44,815 bases of DNA from Sterolibacteriaceae bacterium (lineage in GTDB: Bacteria; Pseudomonadota; Gammaproteobacteria; Burkholderiales; Rhodocyclaceae): NCBI GenBank assembly GCA_025360425.1, contig JANYCD010000043.1, positions 1 through 44,815 on the forward strand, in the 5' to 3' direction. A program made the translations under genes and the position numbers. Of the stretch, positions 1-8,504 are shown in pieces; the first letter of the stretch is position 1; each line of letters opens with the position of its first letter. The notes under the pieces were generated by a model. That model was not told the DNA's origin, did not search any database, and worked only from the letters and a program-made list of their open reading frames with translations.

Positions 1-1099
1 GTTCGAGCGGCCAATGGGTGGCGTCGAGCACATTGTCGAGCATGCGCGTCGCGGTTTCCACCACCTTGCCAAAGGCGGCGTAGTCGAACGTGGCCTTGTC
101 GGTGAACGGCGCCTTGACGAAGATGGTGAGGTTGATCGAGCCCAGGCAGCAGCAGCCGTAGGGCGGCAGCGGCTGTTCGGCGCAGGGGTTGGTTGCCTCG
201 ATGGTTTCGCAGTAGTAGAGGTTGTTGTCCTTGTTCATGCGGTCAAGGAACAGGATGCCCGGCTCGGCATGGTCGTAGGTGGAGCGCATGATCTGATCCC
301 ACAGGTCGCGGGCGCGCACCTTGCGATAGACCCACAGACCATCCTCGCGCTTGTAGGCACCGACGGCGACGATATCGGCGGTGGGCTGGGCGCGGTGCTT
401 GAGCTCGATCAGGCTGTCGTCTTCCACGGCTTGCATGAATTCGTCGGTGACGCCGACCGAGACGTTGAAGTTGGTCAGGTCGCCATGATCCTTGGCGTGG
501 ATGAATTCCTCGATGTCGGGATGGTCGCAGCGCATCACGCCCATTTGCGCGCCGCGCCGGCTGCCCGCCGATTCGACGGTTTCGCAGGAGCGGTCGAACA
601 CGCGCATGTAGGAGATGGGGCCCGAGGCGCGCGATTGGGTGCCCTTGACGTGGGCGCCGATGGGGCGGATCGAGGAGAAGTCGTAACCCACGCCGCCGCC
701 GCGGCGCATGGTCTCGGCGGCCTGCAGCAGCGCAGTGTAGATACCGGGGCGGCCGTCGACGGTTTCGGAAATCGAATCGCCCACCGGCTGCACGAAGCAG
801 TTGATCAGCGTGGCGCACAGATCGGTGCCGGCGGCGGAGTTGATGCGGCCGGCGGGCACGAAGCCATTCTCCTGAGCTTCGAGGAAGCGGGCTTCCCAAT
901 AGGCGCGCTTGTCTTCGGCTTCGACGGCGGCAAGGGCGCGGGCAATGCGGCTGCGCACTTCGCGCACGTCACGCTCGTTGCCCTTGGCGTATTTCTCGAT
1001 CAGGACTTCGCCTGATATCTCTTGCGGCAATGGCAGGCCAAGTTGGCCGACCTGGATTTGGGAAAGGGAGTCCTCGGTGTTGTGGGTTTCTTGTGTCAT
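1..1099 (-). CDS. nrdJ: Adenosylcobalamin-dependent (class II) ribonucleotide reductase, N-terminal part
   Basis: Reduces ribonucleotides to deoxyribonucleotides using a cobalamin-derived radical, so it needs no oxygen and no separate radical subunit. The gene starts at the ATG whose first base is 1099 and runs off the window at base 1; about 366 codons are visible, so the C-terminal part is missing. Visible landmarks are a redox cysteine near residue 101 ([10 protein letters not shown]), the glycine-rich [12 protein letters not shown] at about 131-142, and the active-site loop NPCAEQPLP with N304, C306 and E308, which correspond to the catalytic Asn-Cys-Glu set of the family. The loop is followed by [12 protein letters not shown], typical of the NrdJ type. 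Two NrdR-like boxes lie upstream. Class I enzymes share the fold, but the N-terminus and loop favour class II. Confidence 0.95.
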   Translation of the reverse strand, partial: MTQETHNTEDSLSQIQVGQLGLPLPQEISGEVLIEKYAKGNERDVREVRSRIARALAAVEAEDKRAYWEARFLEAQENGFVPAGRINSAAGTDLCATLINCFVQPVGDSISETVDGRPGIYTALLQAAETMRRGGGVGYDFSSIRPIGAHVKGTQSRASGPISYMRVFDRSCETVESAGSRRGAQMGVMRCDHPDIEEFIHAKDHGDLTNFNVSVGVTDEFMQAVEDDSLIELKHRAQPTADIVAVGAYKREDGLWVYRKVRARDLWDQIMRSTYDHAEPGILFLDRMNKDNNLYYCETIEATNPCAEQPLPPYGCCCLGSINLTIFVKAPFTDKATFDYAAFGKVVETATRMLDNVLDATHWPLE

Positions 1100-1226
1100 G
1101 TTTTTTATCCGGAGGGGGTAAAACGGTGGGGGCTTAGATTGCAGGATACGGAGAATACGCCCGCCGGATAACGATGAAAAGTGGAGAATTTTGCCTTCTT
1201 ACGAAACAATGACTTGGCATGCTCTG

Positions 1227-1274
1227 GCACGACATGTAGTGTCAGAGCAAGGGGTGTGCCACTAGATGTAGTGG
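1227..1274 (-). promoter_or_regulatory. Tandem NrdR-box pair upstream of nrdJ
   Basis: Two near-palindromic 16-mers, GCACGACATGTAGTGT (1227-1242) and CCACTAGATGTAGTGG (1259-1274), sit 128 to 175 bases before the nrdJ start. Both fit the general CACT-N6-AGTG shape of NrdR boxes and share ATGTAGTG. Their starts are 32 bases apart, about three helical turns, and the gap is 16 bp, which is the arrangement known for NrdR repressor sites. The first box is embedded in a longer inverted repeat (GCTCTG at 1221 and CAGAGC at 1243). Regulation by NrdR is inferred from motif and position; the nrdR gene is not in this window. Confidence 0.7.
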
Positions 1275-1316
1275 GCTAAGCCTGAATTATCGGGGGAAAC
1301 CCCTGCTGTTTCGCGG

Positions 1317-2528
1317 CTACTGGCCCAGCGCCTGGGTCAGGCCAAGCGATGGCTTCCAACTGGACACCCAGCCAAGCAGGTCCTTGCCTTCCATCGGCCG
1401 TCCGATCAGGTAGCCCTGCGCCAGATTGCAACTCGACGCCTGCAGCATTGCCCAGTCGGCTTCAGTTTCAACGCCTTCGGCGACGGAGCACAGGCGCAGT
1501 TTTTTGGCCATGTCGAGGCTGGTTTCAAGTACCACGCGGCAGGTCTCGTTGGCAGCAGCATCGGTGACGAAGGACTGGTCGATTTTCAGTTCGGTGAACG
1601 AGACGCGGGTCAGTTGCTGCATCGACGAATAGCCGGTGCCGTAATCGTCAATGGAAAGTCCGAAGCCCTTGATGCGCAGACGGGCAAGATTTTCCAGCGC
1701 CTGCCCGACATTGGTCATCGCGGTGCTCTCGGTGACTTCGAGGATCATGTGGTGCGGGTCGAGTTTCTGACGCTCGACCAAGCCGGCGATGTGGTCGGCA
1801 AAGCTGGCCTTGTTGAGCGAGCTGAGCGAGATATTTACCGAGACGCTGATGTCGAGACCGGCGCCGCGCCATTCGCGGCACCAGCGCGCGGATTGCTCGA
1901 TCATCTGCCAGCTCAGTTCGTCGATCAGGCCCGAGCCTTCAAGGGTTTCAATGAAGCTCTGCGGTGCAATGATGCCGTGCCCGGGGTGGCGCCAGCGCGC
2001 GAGGGCTTCGACGCCCTTGAGCTGGCCGCTGGCGATGTCGACCTTGGGCTGGAAGAATGGCTCGAACTGGCCGGCGGCAAGTCCGGCGCATATTTCATCC
2101 AGTGGGAATGTGGACGCGGCAACGCCAACCTTGTGCGCTGTGGGTACGCGGTAGAGGCCGAGCAACTCTTGCAGGCGCTCCGGCGTGGTGGGTTTTTCAA
2201 TCGTGCCGAGGAGATGTATGCCATAGGCGCGGGTCATGGTGCCTACCGATGCCACCAGCGACCGGTCCAGCGCGCTGGACAGGATCATTGAGGCATTGAT
2301 GCCGCTTTCGCCGACATGGCGAATGAACGCCATGCCATCCATGCCTGGCATGTCGAGATCGCAGATGATGATATCAATGGGGGTGCTGTCGCACACCTTG
2401 AGGGCGGCGGCACCATCGGCGGCTTCTGCTATCTGAACGACGCCGAGCCGCTTCAGCATTCTGACCAGCATGCTGCGCTGGAAGTCGTGGTCATCAACGA
2501 CCAGAAAGCGGATTTCGGAAAGTTGCAT
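1317..2528 (-). CDS. Response regulator with EAL c-di-GMP phosphodiesterase domain
   Basis: A two-domain protein of about 403 residues. An N-terminal receiver domain (residues about 6-125) has the acidic pair D12/D13, phosphoacceptor D57 in ICDLDMPGMDG, and K112 before proline. An EAL domain (about 147-390) has E174-A175-L176, the metal-binding IDDYGTGYSS segment and the KIDQSFV and AEGVE motifs, so it looks catalytically intact. It would hydrolyse cyclic di-GMP under phosphorylation control. The ATG at 2528 is preferred to the TTG two codons upstream; neither has a strong Shine-Dalgarno. It lies 45 bases after the REC-HPt gene on the same strand and is probably co-transcribed, so the HPt protein may be its phosphodonor. 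No histidine kinase is adjacent. Confidence 0.9.
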   Translation of the reverse strand: MQLSEIRFLVVDDHDFQRSMLVRMLKRLGVVQIAEAADGAAALKVCDSTPIDIIICDLDMPGMDGMAFIRHVGESGINASMILSSALDRSLVASVGTMTRAYGIHLLGTIEKPTTPERLQELLGLYRVPTAHKVGVAASTFPLDEICAGLAAGQFEPFFQPKVDIASGQLKGVEALARWRHPGHGIIAPQSFIETLEGSGLIDELSWQMIEQSARWCREWRGAGLDISVSVNISLSSLNKASFADHIAGLVERQKLDPHHMILEVTESTAMTNVGQALENLARLRIKGFGLSIDDYGTGYSSMQQLTRVSFTELKIDQSFVTDAAANETCRVVLETSLDMAKKLRLCSVAEGVETEADWAMLQASSCNLAQGYLIGRPMEGKDLLGWVSSWKPSLGLTQALGQ

Positions 2529-2573
2529 GAACAAGGCCGGGCGCGCTATGCGTGAGTTTTCATTGCCCCGAGC

Positions 2574-3443
2574 CTAGCACGAGTTGAGGGCCTCGTTGAG
2601 CTTGCCCAGCTCGCCAAAAAACAGTTCCCGGTTGGTGGTGATTGCGTCCCAATTGCGTGCCCGACCGTTCTTTTCAATACGTTCGCATATTGCGGCGAAG
2701 GCGTGGGCACCGATCATCCTGCTGGCGCCCTTAATGCGGTGCGCTGCCTGCGCCACCAGCAGCGGATCGTGTTGCGCCAGGGCCTGCTCGAACAGCGCGA
2801 TGTCGGCACTATTCGCCGAGCGAAATTCACGCAGAATCTCCTGCTCCAGCAGCGGGTCGCCACTGGAGTAGCGGGTGAGGACTGCGCGATCGAGAGTGAT
2901 ATTCGAAACTGCCGGCATCGCGGTATCGCTGGCTGCTTTCGACAGCGGCTTGTTGAGCGATGGCAGCCAGCGTTCGAGCATGCCTGCCAGTGTGTCCAAG
3001 TCGACTGGTTTGGGCAGATGGTCATCCATGCCGGCCTCGGCACAGTTTTGGTCCATGCCAGGCAGGGTGGTCGCCGTCCACGCAATGATCGGCATGCGTT
3101 GCAGGCTGTCACGGCTTTCGATGCGGCGGATGTTGCGTGTCAACGCGTAGCCGTCCACCCCGGTCATATGGCAGTCGGTGATCATCAATGCGAATTGGCC
3201 GCCCTTCCATTTTTCCAGCGCCATGGCGCCGCTTTCGGTGGCCTCGGCCGCGTAGCCGAGGATATTGATCAGGCGGACCAGCAGAGTGCGGTTGGTGCGC
3301 TGGTCATCCACCACCAGCACCAATTGGCCGGCGTAGTTAGCTCTGCTGCCGTCGACGACATTGATCGCCTGATGCTGAGTTGACCGAGTCGGCTTGCCGG
3401 TGAATTTGCGAAGGCTTTGCGCGATTCGACGAAAATCGAACAT
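2574..3443 (-). CDS. Receiver-HPt phosphotransfer protein
   Basis: About 289 residues. A receiver domain (about 40-162) carries D46/D47, phosphoacceptor D90 in MITDCHMTGVDG, and K145 in LPKPVD. A C-terminal HPt domain (about 185-285) contains the phosphorylatable H235 in AAHRIKGASRMIGA. This arrangement resembles the detached C-terminal part of BvgS/EvgS-type hybrid kinases, without any kinase core. It likely relays phosphate between an unlinked sensor and a response regulator, with the adjacent REC-EAL protein as the obvious candidate. The start at 3443 (MFDFRRIAQ) is chosen because the frame upstream to 3530 has no family character. The first about 38 residues are basic and not assignable. 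Confidence 0.85.
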   Translation of the reverse strand: MFDFRRIAQSLRKFTGKPTRSTQHQAINVVDGSRANYAGQLVLVVDDQRTNRTLLVRLINILGYAAEATESGAMALEKWKGGQFALMITDCHMTGVDGYALTRNIRRIESRDSLQRMPIIAWTATTLPGMDQNCAEAGMDDHLPKPVDLDTLAGMLERWLPSLNKPLSKAASDTAMPAVSNITLDRAVLTRYSSGDPLLEQEILREFRSANSADIALFEQALAQHDPLLVAQAAHRIKGASRMIGAHAFAAICERIEKNGRARNWDAITTNRELFFGELGKLNEALNSC

Positions 3444-3546
3444 GGGTCGGTACGGTGTTTGTGGATGCGACAATACTACCCATAGTAAAGACTGTTGTGG
3501 GAGATTAGTTTGATTACCAACCAGCGGCACGTCTGACCGGGTTTTA

Positions 3547-3992
3547 TTAATCCCGGCTTTGCGAGTGATCGCGGTGCGGACCGGTGATCACCGCCAGGTA
3601 GATCTCGCGCAGGAACAGACTCAGGCAAATGATCAGGGCACACATCGCCAGAATGAAAACCACGGCGATGGTCTTTGCCAGATCGATGGCCAGTAGTGCG
3701 CCGACAAAACCGCCGGCAACCACCAGGCACACCATCAGGCCCGCCGCAACGGCGCTGAAGATGGCGGAGTACATGAGATCCTGCGCGACAGGCGGTGCAG
3801 CTCGCGCGTCACCGTCTCTGGCCGGCCTTGCGGCAGTGATTCGTCCTGATTGAGAATGACGCGCATGCGATCGACAATGCGGCCGAGACGTGCGTTGAGC
3901 GTCGTGATCAAAGCAGCGATGGCGGTGAGCAGGAAGACCGGCGCCACCGCGAGCTGGATGACATGGGTGATATCGCCGACGTGGGTTTCCAT
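3547..3992 (-). pseudogene. DUF2721 membrane protein, split by an apparent 1-base frameshift
   Basis: Two overlapping frames together make one DUF2721 protein. The first (3992 to 3735) gives the conserved N-terminus IQLAVAPVFLLTAIAALITT and LNARLGRIVDRMRVIL, then TRELHRLSRR, before running into an unrelated tail. The second (ending at 3547) continues with YSAIFSAVAAGLMVCLVVAGG, a hydrophobic pair of helices, and ends LFLREIYLAVITG. Joining them needs one extra base around 3770-3785, near the codons for LSRR. The joined product, about 147 residues, would have the family's usual length and helix pattern. It could be a real pseudogene, a sequencing or assembly error, or (less likely) recoding. 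It is downstream of yjdF on the same strand. The function of the family is unknown. Confidence 0.7.
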
Positions 3993-4020
3993 GATGTGAT
4001 TGCTCTGCCTTTGCAGGTGG

Positions 4021-4653
4021 TCAGCCCGAATAAGTGGGCAGATCTTTGGCCAGAACGGCGATTTGCCGATCCTGCAGCCGGGTCATGACGAACATCGCGA
4101 CGATCGCGCCGATCATGGCGAAGAACATGTCCGACTGGGTATCCCACATGTCGCCTTGCGTGCCGAGGAACTCATCGGCGCCCTGGCCCATCGCCAGTGC
4201 CGACCACCATTCGATCATCTCGTAGCAGGCGCTGATCGCCAGCGCCACGCAGATGGCGAGGAATGCCGTCATCGGCCGGCTGGTGAGGTATTTGCCGCGC
4301 AACAGTATTTCACGGGCGGCAAGCGCCGGCACGAAACCCTGGGCGAAATGCCCGATCTTGTCGTAGGGGTTGCGGGCCGTGCCCAGCACGTCCTGCAGCC
4401 AGAAACCGAACGGGACGTGGGCGTAGGTGTAAGCGCCGCCGACCATCAGGATCACGGCATGCACCGCGATCAGCAGGTAAAGCAAGGTGCTGAGCGGGAA
4501 ACGGCGATAGGTGGTGAAGAGGAGCGGAGCCACAATCAGGATTGGCACCACTTCCATCAGCCATGTGGCGCGATCGTGGGGATGCAGGCCGGAGACGCCG
4601 AGTGCGACAAATACGGTGATCGCAAGTATGCTGAGCCAGCGCCCGCGTTTCAT
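4021..4653 (-). CDS. yjdF: YjdF-type inner membrane protein (DUF2238)
   Basis: A 210-residue integral membrane protein matching the YjdF/DUF2238 family in length and motifs: NPYDKIGHFAQGFVPALAAREIL in the middle (read as its shorter core KIGHFAQGFVPA), CYEMIEWW, and GDMWDTQSDMFFAMIGA near the end. At least five hydrophobic segments are visible. No biochemical role is established for the family. The start codon overlaps the stop of the upstream GGDEF-EAL gene (ATGA at 4653-4650), which implies translational coupling, and it is followed 28 bases later by the broken DUF2721 gene. Confidence 0.88.
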   Translation of the reverse strand: MKRGRWLSILAITVFVALGVSGLHPHDRATWLMEVVPILIVAPLLFTTYRRFPLSTLLYLLIAVHAVILMVGGAYTYAHVPFGFWLQDVLGTARNPYDKIGHFAQGFVPALAAREILLRGKYLTSRPMTAFLAICVALAISACYEMIEWWSALAMGQGADEFLGTQGDMWDTQSDMFFAMIGAIVAMFVMTRLQDRQIAVLAKDLPTYSG

Positions 4654-7637
4654 CCTTGCTGCACTGCCAACCCCGATTCCATCCCCGCGCGCTGCGACAG
4701 CATCCAGGCTTCGAATTCCACTGCCGGAAGCGCGCAGCTGTAGTGGAAGCCCTGCGCTTCATCGCAACCTTCGGCAAGCAGGAAATCGCGCTGTGCTTCA
4801 GTCTCGACCGCCTCGGCAAGGACGGTGAGTCCGAGGCCGTGGCCAAGCGCGATGACGGTGCGGGCGATGGCAACGTCGTCGCTGTTTCCCGGCAAGTCGC
4901 GGACGAAGCTTTGGTCGATCTTGAGCTTGTCGATGGGTAGTTGCTTGAGGTAGGAGAGCGAGGAGTAACCGGTGCCGAAGTCGTCGATGGCCAGCGGTGT
5001 TCCCATTTCACGGATGGCGCTGGTGACCTTGCGTGCGTTCTCTGCGCTGTGCAGCAATGAGCCTTCGGTGATTTCAAGTTCCAGGCAGTCGCCGGGTAGT
5101 CCGGTTTCAGCCAGAATGTCGCGCACCAATTGCACTAGATTGCCGCGCTCGATCTGGGCGGCGGCGATGTTGACCGACATCTTGCCGAAGCCGAGATCGC
5201 GGTCGCGCCAAGCCTTGGCCTGTTTGCAGGCATGGCGCAGTACCCACTCGCCCAAGGGCAGGATGAGATTGGTTTCTTCGGCAAGCTGGATGAATTCGCC
5301 GGGGAGTATCAGCCCTCTTTCGGGGTGCCGCCAGCGCAACAGTGCTTCGGCGCCGACCACCTTGCCGGTGGTCAGCGCGACCTGCGGCTGGTACCAGACT
5401 TCCAGTTCGTCCTGCGTCATGGCCAGGCGCAACGCCGACTCAAGCCGGAAGCGGGTTTGCGCGGCATGGGTCATTTCGGGCCGGTAGAAGCGAAAGTTGC
5501 CCCGCCCTGCGCCTTTGGATTCGTACATTGCCGCATCGGCGTTGCGCAACAGCACGGCAGCAGTGACTCCGTCGTCCGGATAGAGGGCGATGCCAATGCT
5601 GGTATCCACCAGCGCCGTTTGATTGTTGCCGAGGTCAACCGGTTGCGCCACCGCGTCGAGCAATTTTTTTGCCACGACCACGGCATCCTCGCCGCGCTTG
5701 AGATGTTCCAGCACAATGGCGAATTCGTCGCCGCCGAGGCGCGCCACGGTATCTTCTTCGCGCACGACTTCCGCCAGCCGCTTCGACACCACCTGCAATA
5801 GGCGGTCGCCGACAGCGTGGCCGAGACTGTCGTTGATGGTCTTGAAGCCGTCGAGGTCGAGCAGCAATACCGCGGCCTTGCGTTTTGCGCGCTTGGCGCG
5901 TTCGAGCGCATGCGAGAGTCGCAGATCGAGCAGCACCCGGTTTGGCAGTGCGGTCAGCGCATCGTAGTGCGCCATGCGCTGGAGTTCTTCCTGAACCCGC
6001 TTGATCGTCGAGATGTCGGAAAATATGGCGACGAAGCTGGTGATCTCGCCACGTTCGTCGCGCACCGCGCTGATCGAAAGCAGGCCCGCGAACAACATGC
6101 CATCCTTCTTGCGATCCTGCGCTTCACCATGCCAGTGGCCGCGACTGCGCAGGCCGGCCCAGATCGATTCGTAAACGTCCGACTCTTCGTAGCCGGACTT
6201 GAGATAGCTCGGATAGTGACCCTTGACGTCTTCCAGCGTGTATCCGGTAATCAATGTGAAGGCGGCATTGATGGAAATGATTTTGGCGTTGGCGTCGGTA
6301 ATGACGATGGCTTCAGAACTGTTCTCGAACACGGTGGCGGCGAGTCGCCGTGCTTCGTCGGCCTCGCGTCGACCGGTGATGTCTTCGAATACGCCGCGAT
6401 AGCCGGTGAAGTTATCGTTGGCGTCGATGATCGGAACGCCATTGGCGCGCAGGCAGCGCACGCCGCTGTTCTTGTGCGGGCTCCAGATTTCCAGATCGCG
6501 CACCGGCCGGCGTCCGGCAAATGCATGTTCGAAAACGCGCACCGGCAGCACGGCATCGTCTCCGGTCGCCAGCTCGGCGAAGGTTTTTCCGATCAACTCG
6601 TCCGGCGTAAACCCCAGCACGCCTTCGATGTTGCCGGCGACAAAATTGAAGCGGCCGTGACTGTCCAGCTCCCAAAACCAGTCGGCAAGCGCATAGGTGA
6701 AATCGCGGAAGCGCGCCTCGCTCATGCGCAGATCAAGATCGGCCTGATTGCGCTCGGCATGCAGCGCGGCGATCAGCAGGGTCACACCGACGCTGGAGGC
6801 GATGTAGGACCACAGCGCGGCGATGCCGATTTTCGAGTCGTCGGTGGCGAACGCGCCGACGCCGAGCGCGGTACTGAGAATGGCGCAGAACGCCAGCGCC
6901 AGCACGGCAAGCACCGCCGGCCAAGTACCAAGCCGCAAGGCAATCCAGACCAGAAACACATAAGGTACGAATGTCAGCGCCTGCGGCGAGTGGGTCTGCC
7001 CGATGGCACCGAACACCACCGCGGCTGCTACCAGCAGGCCGCCGATCGAAACGGCGGCTTCCGCCAGGCGGGAAACGCCGGCCTGGCGCTTGAATACTTC
7101 CCAACTGAAAATCAGCAAGGGTGGTGTCGCGACCAGAGTGCCCACCGCATCGCCCAGCCACCAGTACAGCAGGGCATTGCGCATCTCTGCCTGGGGCAGC
7201 ATCCCGGCGAGGTGAAGTGCGGTGGTGCCGATCATCGCACCGATGCCCATGGTGACGATGGTGACGATGAAGAAGGTCAGCACGTCCTGCTGCCGATCGA
7301 AGTTGGGGTGCATGTCGCCCCAGCGCATGAGTGTCGCGCCGACCAGCGGTGCCAGCGTAGTGCCGCAGGCGATGGCCGCTGCAACCGGCAACGGCAAACC
7401 GATGGTGACATTGACCAAAAATGCACCGAGCCAGACCCCGGCCGCCACGGGCCGGCCGAGGCGAAGAATCGCCGCCAGCGCAATACCGGCCGGTGAGCAA
7501 ACTACGGCTATATTGAGCGTGTAAGCGTCGGAAGGAACGGTAAGACCGAGGCGGCCCAGACAAAAATAAACCAGTGCCACCAATGCCATGCGCAGCAGCA
7601 TCTTGGCGTCGACACTTATCCCTTTGACATAAGTCAT
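4650..7637 (-). CDS. MASE1-PAS-PAS-GGDEF-EAL membrane c-di-GMP signalling protein
   Basis: About 995 residues. An N-terminal MASE1 sensor region (about 12-290, roughly eight membrane helices, with LGRLGLTVPSDAYTLNIA and SPAGIALAAILRLG) is followed by two PAS domains (about 305-420 and 435-550; the second has SSEAIVITDANAKIISIN). A GGDEF domain follows with an intact RLGGDEFAIVLEH signature, then an EAL domain with EALLRWRHPERG and IDDFGTGYSSLSYL. Both cyclase and phosphodiesterase motifs are intact, so net activity cannot be predicted. The frame stays open to a GTG at 7757, but a plausible promoter lies at 7697-7726, inside that extension, so the ATG at 7637 (MTYVKGIS) is preferred. It heads a minus-strand unit with yjdF. 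Confidence 0.92.
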   Translation of the reverse strand: MTYVKGISVDAKMLLRMALVALVYFCLGRLGLTVPSDAYTLNIAVVCSPAGIALAAILRLGRPVAAGVWLGAFLVNVTIGLPLPVAAAIACGTTLAPLVGATLMRWGDMHPNFDRQQDVLTFFIVTIVTMGIGAMIGTTALHLAGMLPQAEMRNALLYWWLGDAVGTLVATPPLLIFSWEVFKRQAGVSRLAEAAVSIGGLLVAAAVVFGAIGQTHSPQALTFVPYVFLVWIALRLGTWPAVLAVLALAFCAILSTALGVGAFATDDSKIGIAALWSYIASSVGVTLLIAALHAERNQADLDLRMSEARFRDFTYALADWFWELDSHGRFNFVAGNIEGVLGFTPDELIGKTFAELATGDDAVLPVRVFEHAFAGRRPVRDLEIWSPHKNSGVRCLRANGVPIIDANDNFTGYRGVFEDITGRREADEARRLAATVFENSSEAIVITDANAKIISINAAFTLITGYTLEDVKGHYPSYLKSGYEESDVYESIWAGLRSRGHWHGEAQDRKKDGMLFAGLLSISAVRDERGEITSFVAIFSDISTIKRVQEELQRMAHYDALTALPNRVLLDLRLSHALERAKRAKRKAAVLLLDLDGFKTINDSLGHAVGDRLLQVVSKRLAEVVREEDTVARLGGDEFAIVLEHLKRGEDAVVVAKKLLDAVAQPVDLGNNQTALVDTSIGIALYPDDGVTAAVLLRNADAAMYESKGAGRGNFRFYRPEMTHAAQTRFRLESALRLAMTQDELEVWYQPQVALTTGKVVGAEALLRWRHPERGLILPGEFIQLAEETNLILPLGEWVLRHACKQAKAWRDRDLGFGKMSVNIAAAQIERGNLVQLVRDILAETGLPGDCLELEITEGSLLHSAENARKVTSAIREMGTPLAIDDFGTGYSSLSYLKQLPIDKLKIDQSFVRDLPGNSDDVAIARTVIALGHGLGLTVLAEAVETEAQRDFLLAEGCDEAQGFHYSCALPAVEFEAWMLSQRAGMESGLAVQQG

Positions 7638-7678
7638 CGCCGTTTCGACTGAAATCGGTGGAGTATCCGTTTTGCTTC

Positions 7679-7726
7679 CCCTTGGCCAAGGGTGGGAAAA
7701 TAGCAGCCTAACAGCAAACTTGACAA
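7679..7726 (-). promoter_or_regulatory. Putative sigma-70 promoter and 14-bp palindrome for the GGDEF-EAL gene
   Basis: Read on the minus strand, TTGTCA (7726-7721) and TATTTT (7702-7697) are separated by 18 bases, a fair match to -35 and -10 elements. A perfect 14-bp palindrome, CCCTTGGCCAAGGG, covers 7679-7692, where transcription would be expected to start. A palindrome at the start site suits a repressor operator. The leader to the ATG at 7637 would be about 50 bases. Confidence 0.45.
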
Positions 7727-7759
7727 CAAAAAAGTCATATAACTCAACAAAAAGCACCG

Positions 7760-8052
7760 GATTCGTCGAGGTTTACATGAGTTTCACGCTATAAAAACGG
7801 TGACGTTGGGGTTTTGTGCGCATCGCTGCTGCGGCAAAGGCAAAGGCACATGCAGATTTCTGATCATTGGCCGACAAGGGCTTCTTGGTATGCTGGCTTC
7901 GTTATCAACAAGAGCTGGAAATCAATATTCCAGCGGTGTGGACATTGGTGAACGGTGCCTACCACTATCTTGACCTGACGCCCAAGGGACGTGACAAAGG
8001 GCGCCAAGTGCAAGCCTGGGTGCGCCATCACGACCAGTACGAGGTCGCGGTG
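7760..8052. other. Gene-poor stretch with a possible decayed reading frame
   Basis: About 300 bases between two minus-strand genes without a convincing gene. On the plus strand a frame from 7867 (TTG) to about 8056 reads protein-like (for example INIPAVWTLVNGAYHYLDL, followed by TPKGRDKGRQVQAW) with normal codon use. It has no Shine-Dalgarno, a stop directly upstream, and its tail runs into the end of the NTF2-like gene. It may be a remnant of a gene or chance. I do not recognise it. Confidence 0.3.
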
Positions 8053-8069
8053 ACGCCCAGGCGGGGCGT
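8053..8069 (-). terminator. GC-rich hairpin at the end of the NTF2-like gene
   Basis: ACGCCC (8053-8058) and GGGCGT (8064-8069) form a 6-bp stem with a 5-base loop that begins at the stop codon of the minus-strand NTF2-like gene. No clear U-tract follows on either strand, so this is only a possible terminator. Confidence 0.3.
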
Positions 8070-8470
8070 TATAGGGCGACGCCCATGCGCTTCCAGACTT
8101 CCTGGAATTGCACCGGATCGAACCATTCGCGCAGGTGGGTGATCTTGCCGTTTTTCACGGTGACCACGAGGCAGGCATTGAGGCCCGGCACCTTGGTGCC
8201 GTCGGTGAAGGTGCCGCCCACCACATGGTGTTGCACAAAACCTTCCGGCGTCGGCAGGCAGGTGACGTTCTCGTAACCGGCCGCGCTCATCAGCGCGAAC
8301 ACGCCGCGGAGCAGGCCGACATTCTCCTGCTTGGTCTGGGTCTGGTTGGTCGACGCATGCCAGATCACGGCATCGTCGGCATAGAGTTTTTCAAAACCTT
8401 CGGCGCTGCGTTGCGCGAACGCAAGGGTCAGTTGTTGGGCGACGCGTAGCGATTCTTCGGGGGTTGGCAT
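8069..8470 (-). CDS. NTF2/SnoaL-fold protein (ketosteroid-isomerase-like)
   Basis: A 133-residue protein starting at the ATG at 8470 with GGAG eight bases upstream; the longer frame to 8542 is not supported. The order of elements (LTLAFAQRSAEGFEKLYADDAVIWHAST, then VTCLPTPEGFVQHHVVGG, VVTVKNGKITHLREWFDP) is that of the cone-shaped NTF2-like superfamily, which includes ketosteroid isomerase, SnoaL cyclases and limonene epoxide hydrolase. Family members bind small hydrophobic molecules, but the exact reaction cannot be read from the sequence. The next minus-strand gene upstream is a KstD-like dehydrogenase, so a role on a steroid or terpenoid-like substrate is an inference from neighbourhood. 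Confidence 0.75.
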   Translation of the reverse strand: MPTPEESLRVAQQLTLAFAQRSAEGFEKLYADDAVIWHASTNQTQTKQENVGLLRGVFALMSAAGYENVTCLPTPEGFVQHHVVGGTFTDGTKVPGLNACLVVTVKNGKITHLREWFDPVQFQEVWKRMGVAL

Positions 8471-8504
8471 TAATTTTCTCCTCGTGGTTGATAAGCCAAA
8501 ATCT

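Noticed and set aside
14-1015. Long plus-strand open frame opposite nrdJ
   Set aside because: The minus strand encodes a clear class II ribonucleotide reductase with catalytic motifs; the plus frame is a GC-rich shadow.
1100-1316. Cobalamin riboswitch upstream of the B12-dependent nrdJ
   Set aside because: The gap has no recognisable B12 box and is explained by the NrdR-like boxes; a 217-base leader is possible but the consensus is not visible.
3535-3556. CCGGG...CCCGG hairpin after the DUF2721 gene
   Set aside because: Five-base stem with an A/T-rich loop and no U-tract; too weak for a terminator call.
5817-7496. 559-codon plus-strand open frame opposite the MASE1-GGDEF-EAL gene
   Set aside because: It is antisense to a gene with intact GGDEF and EAL motifs and shows the low-complexity His/Gln/Arg composition of shadow frames.
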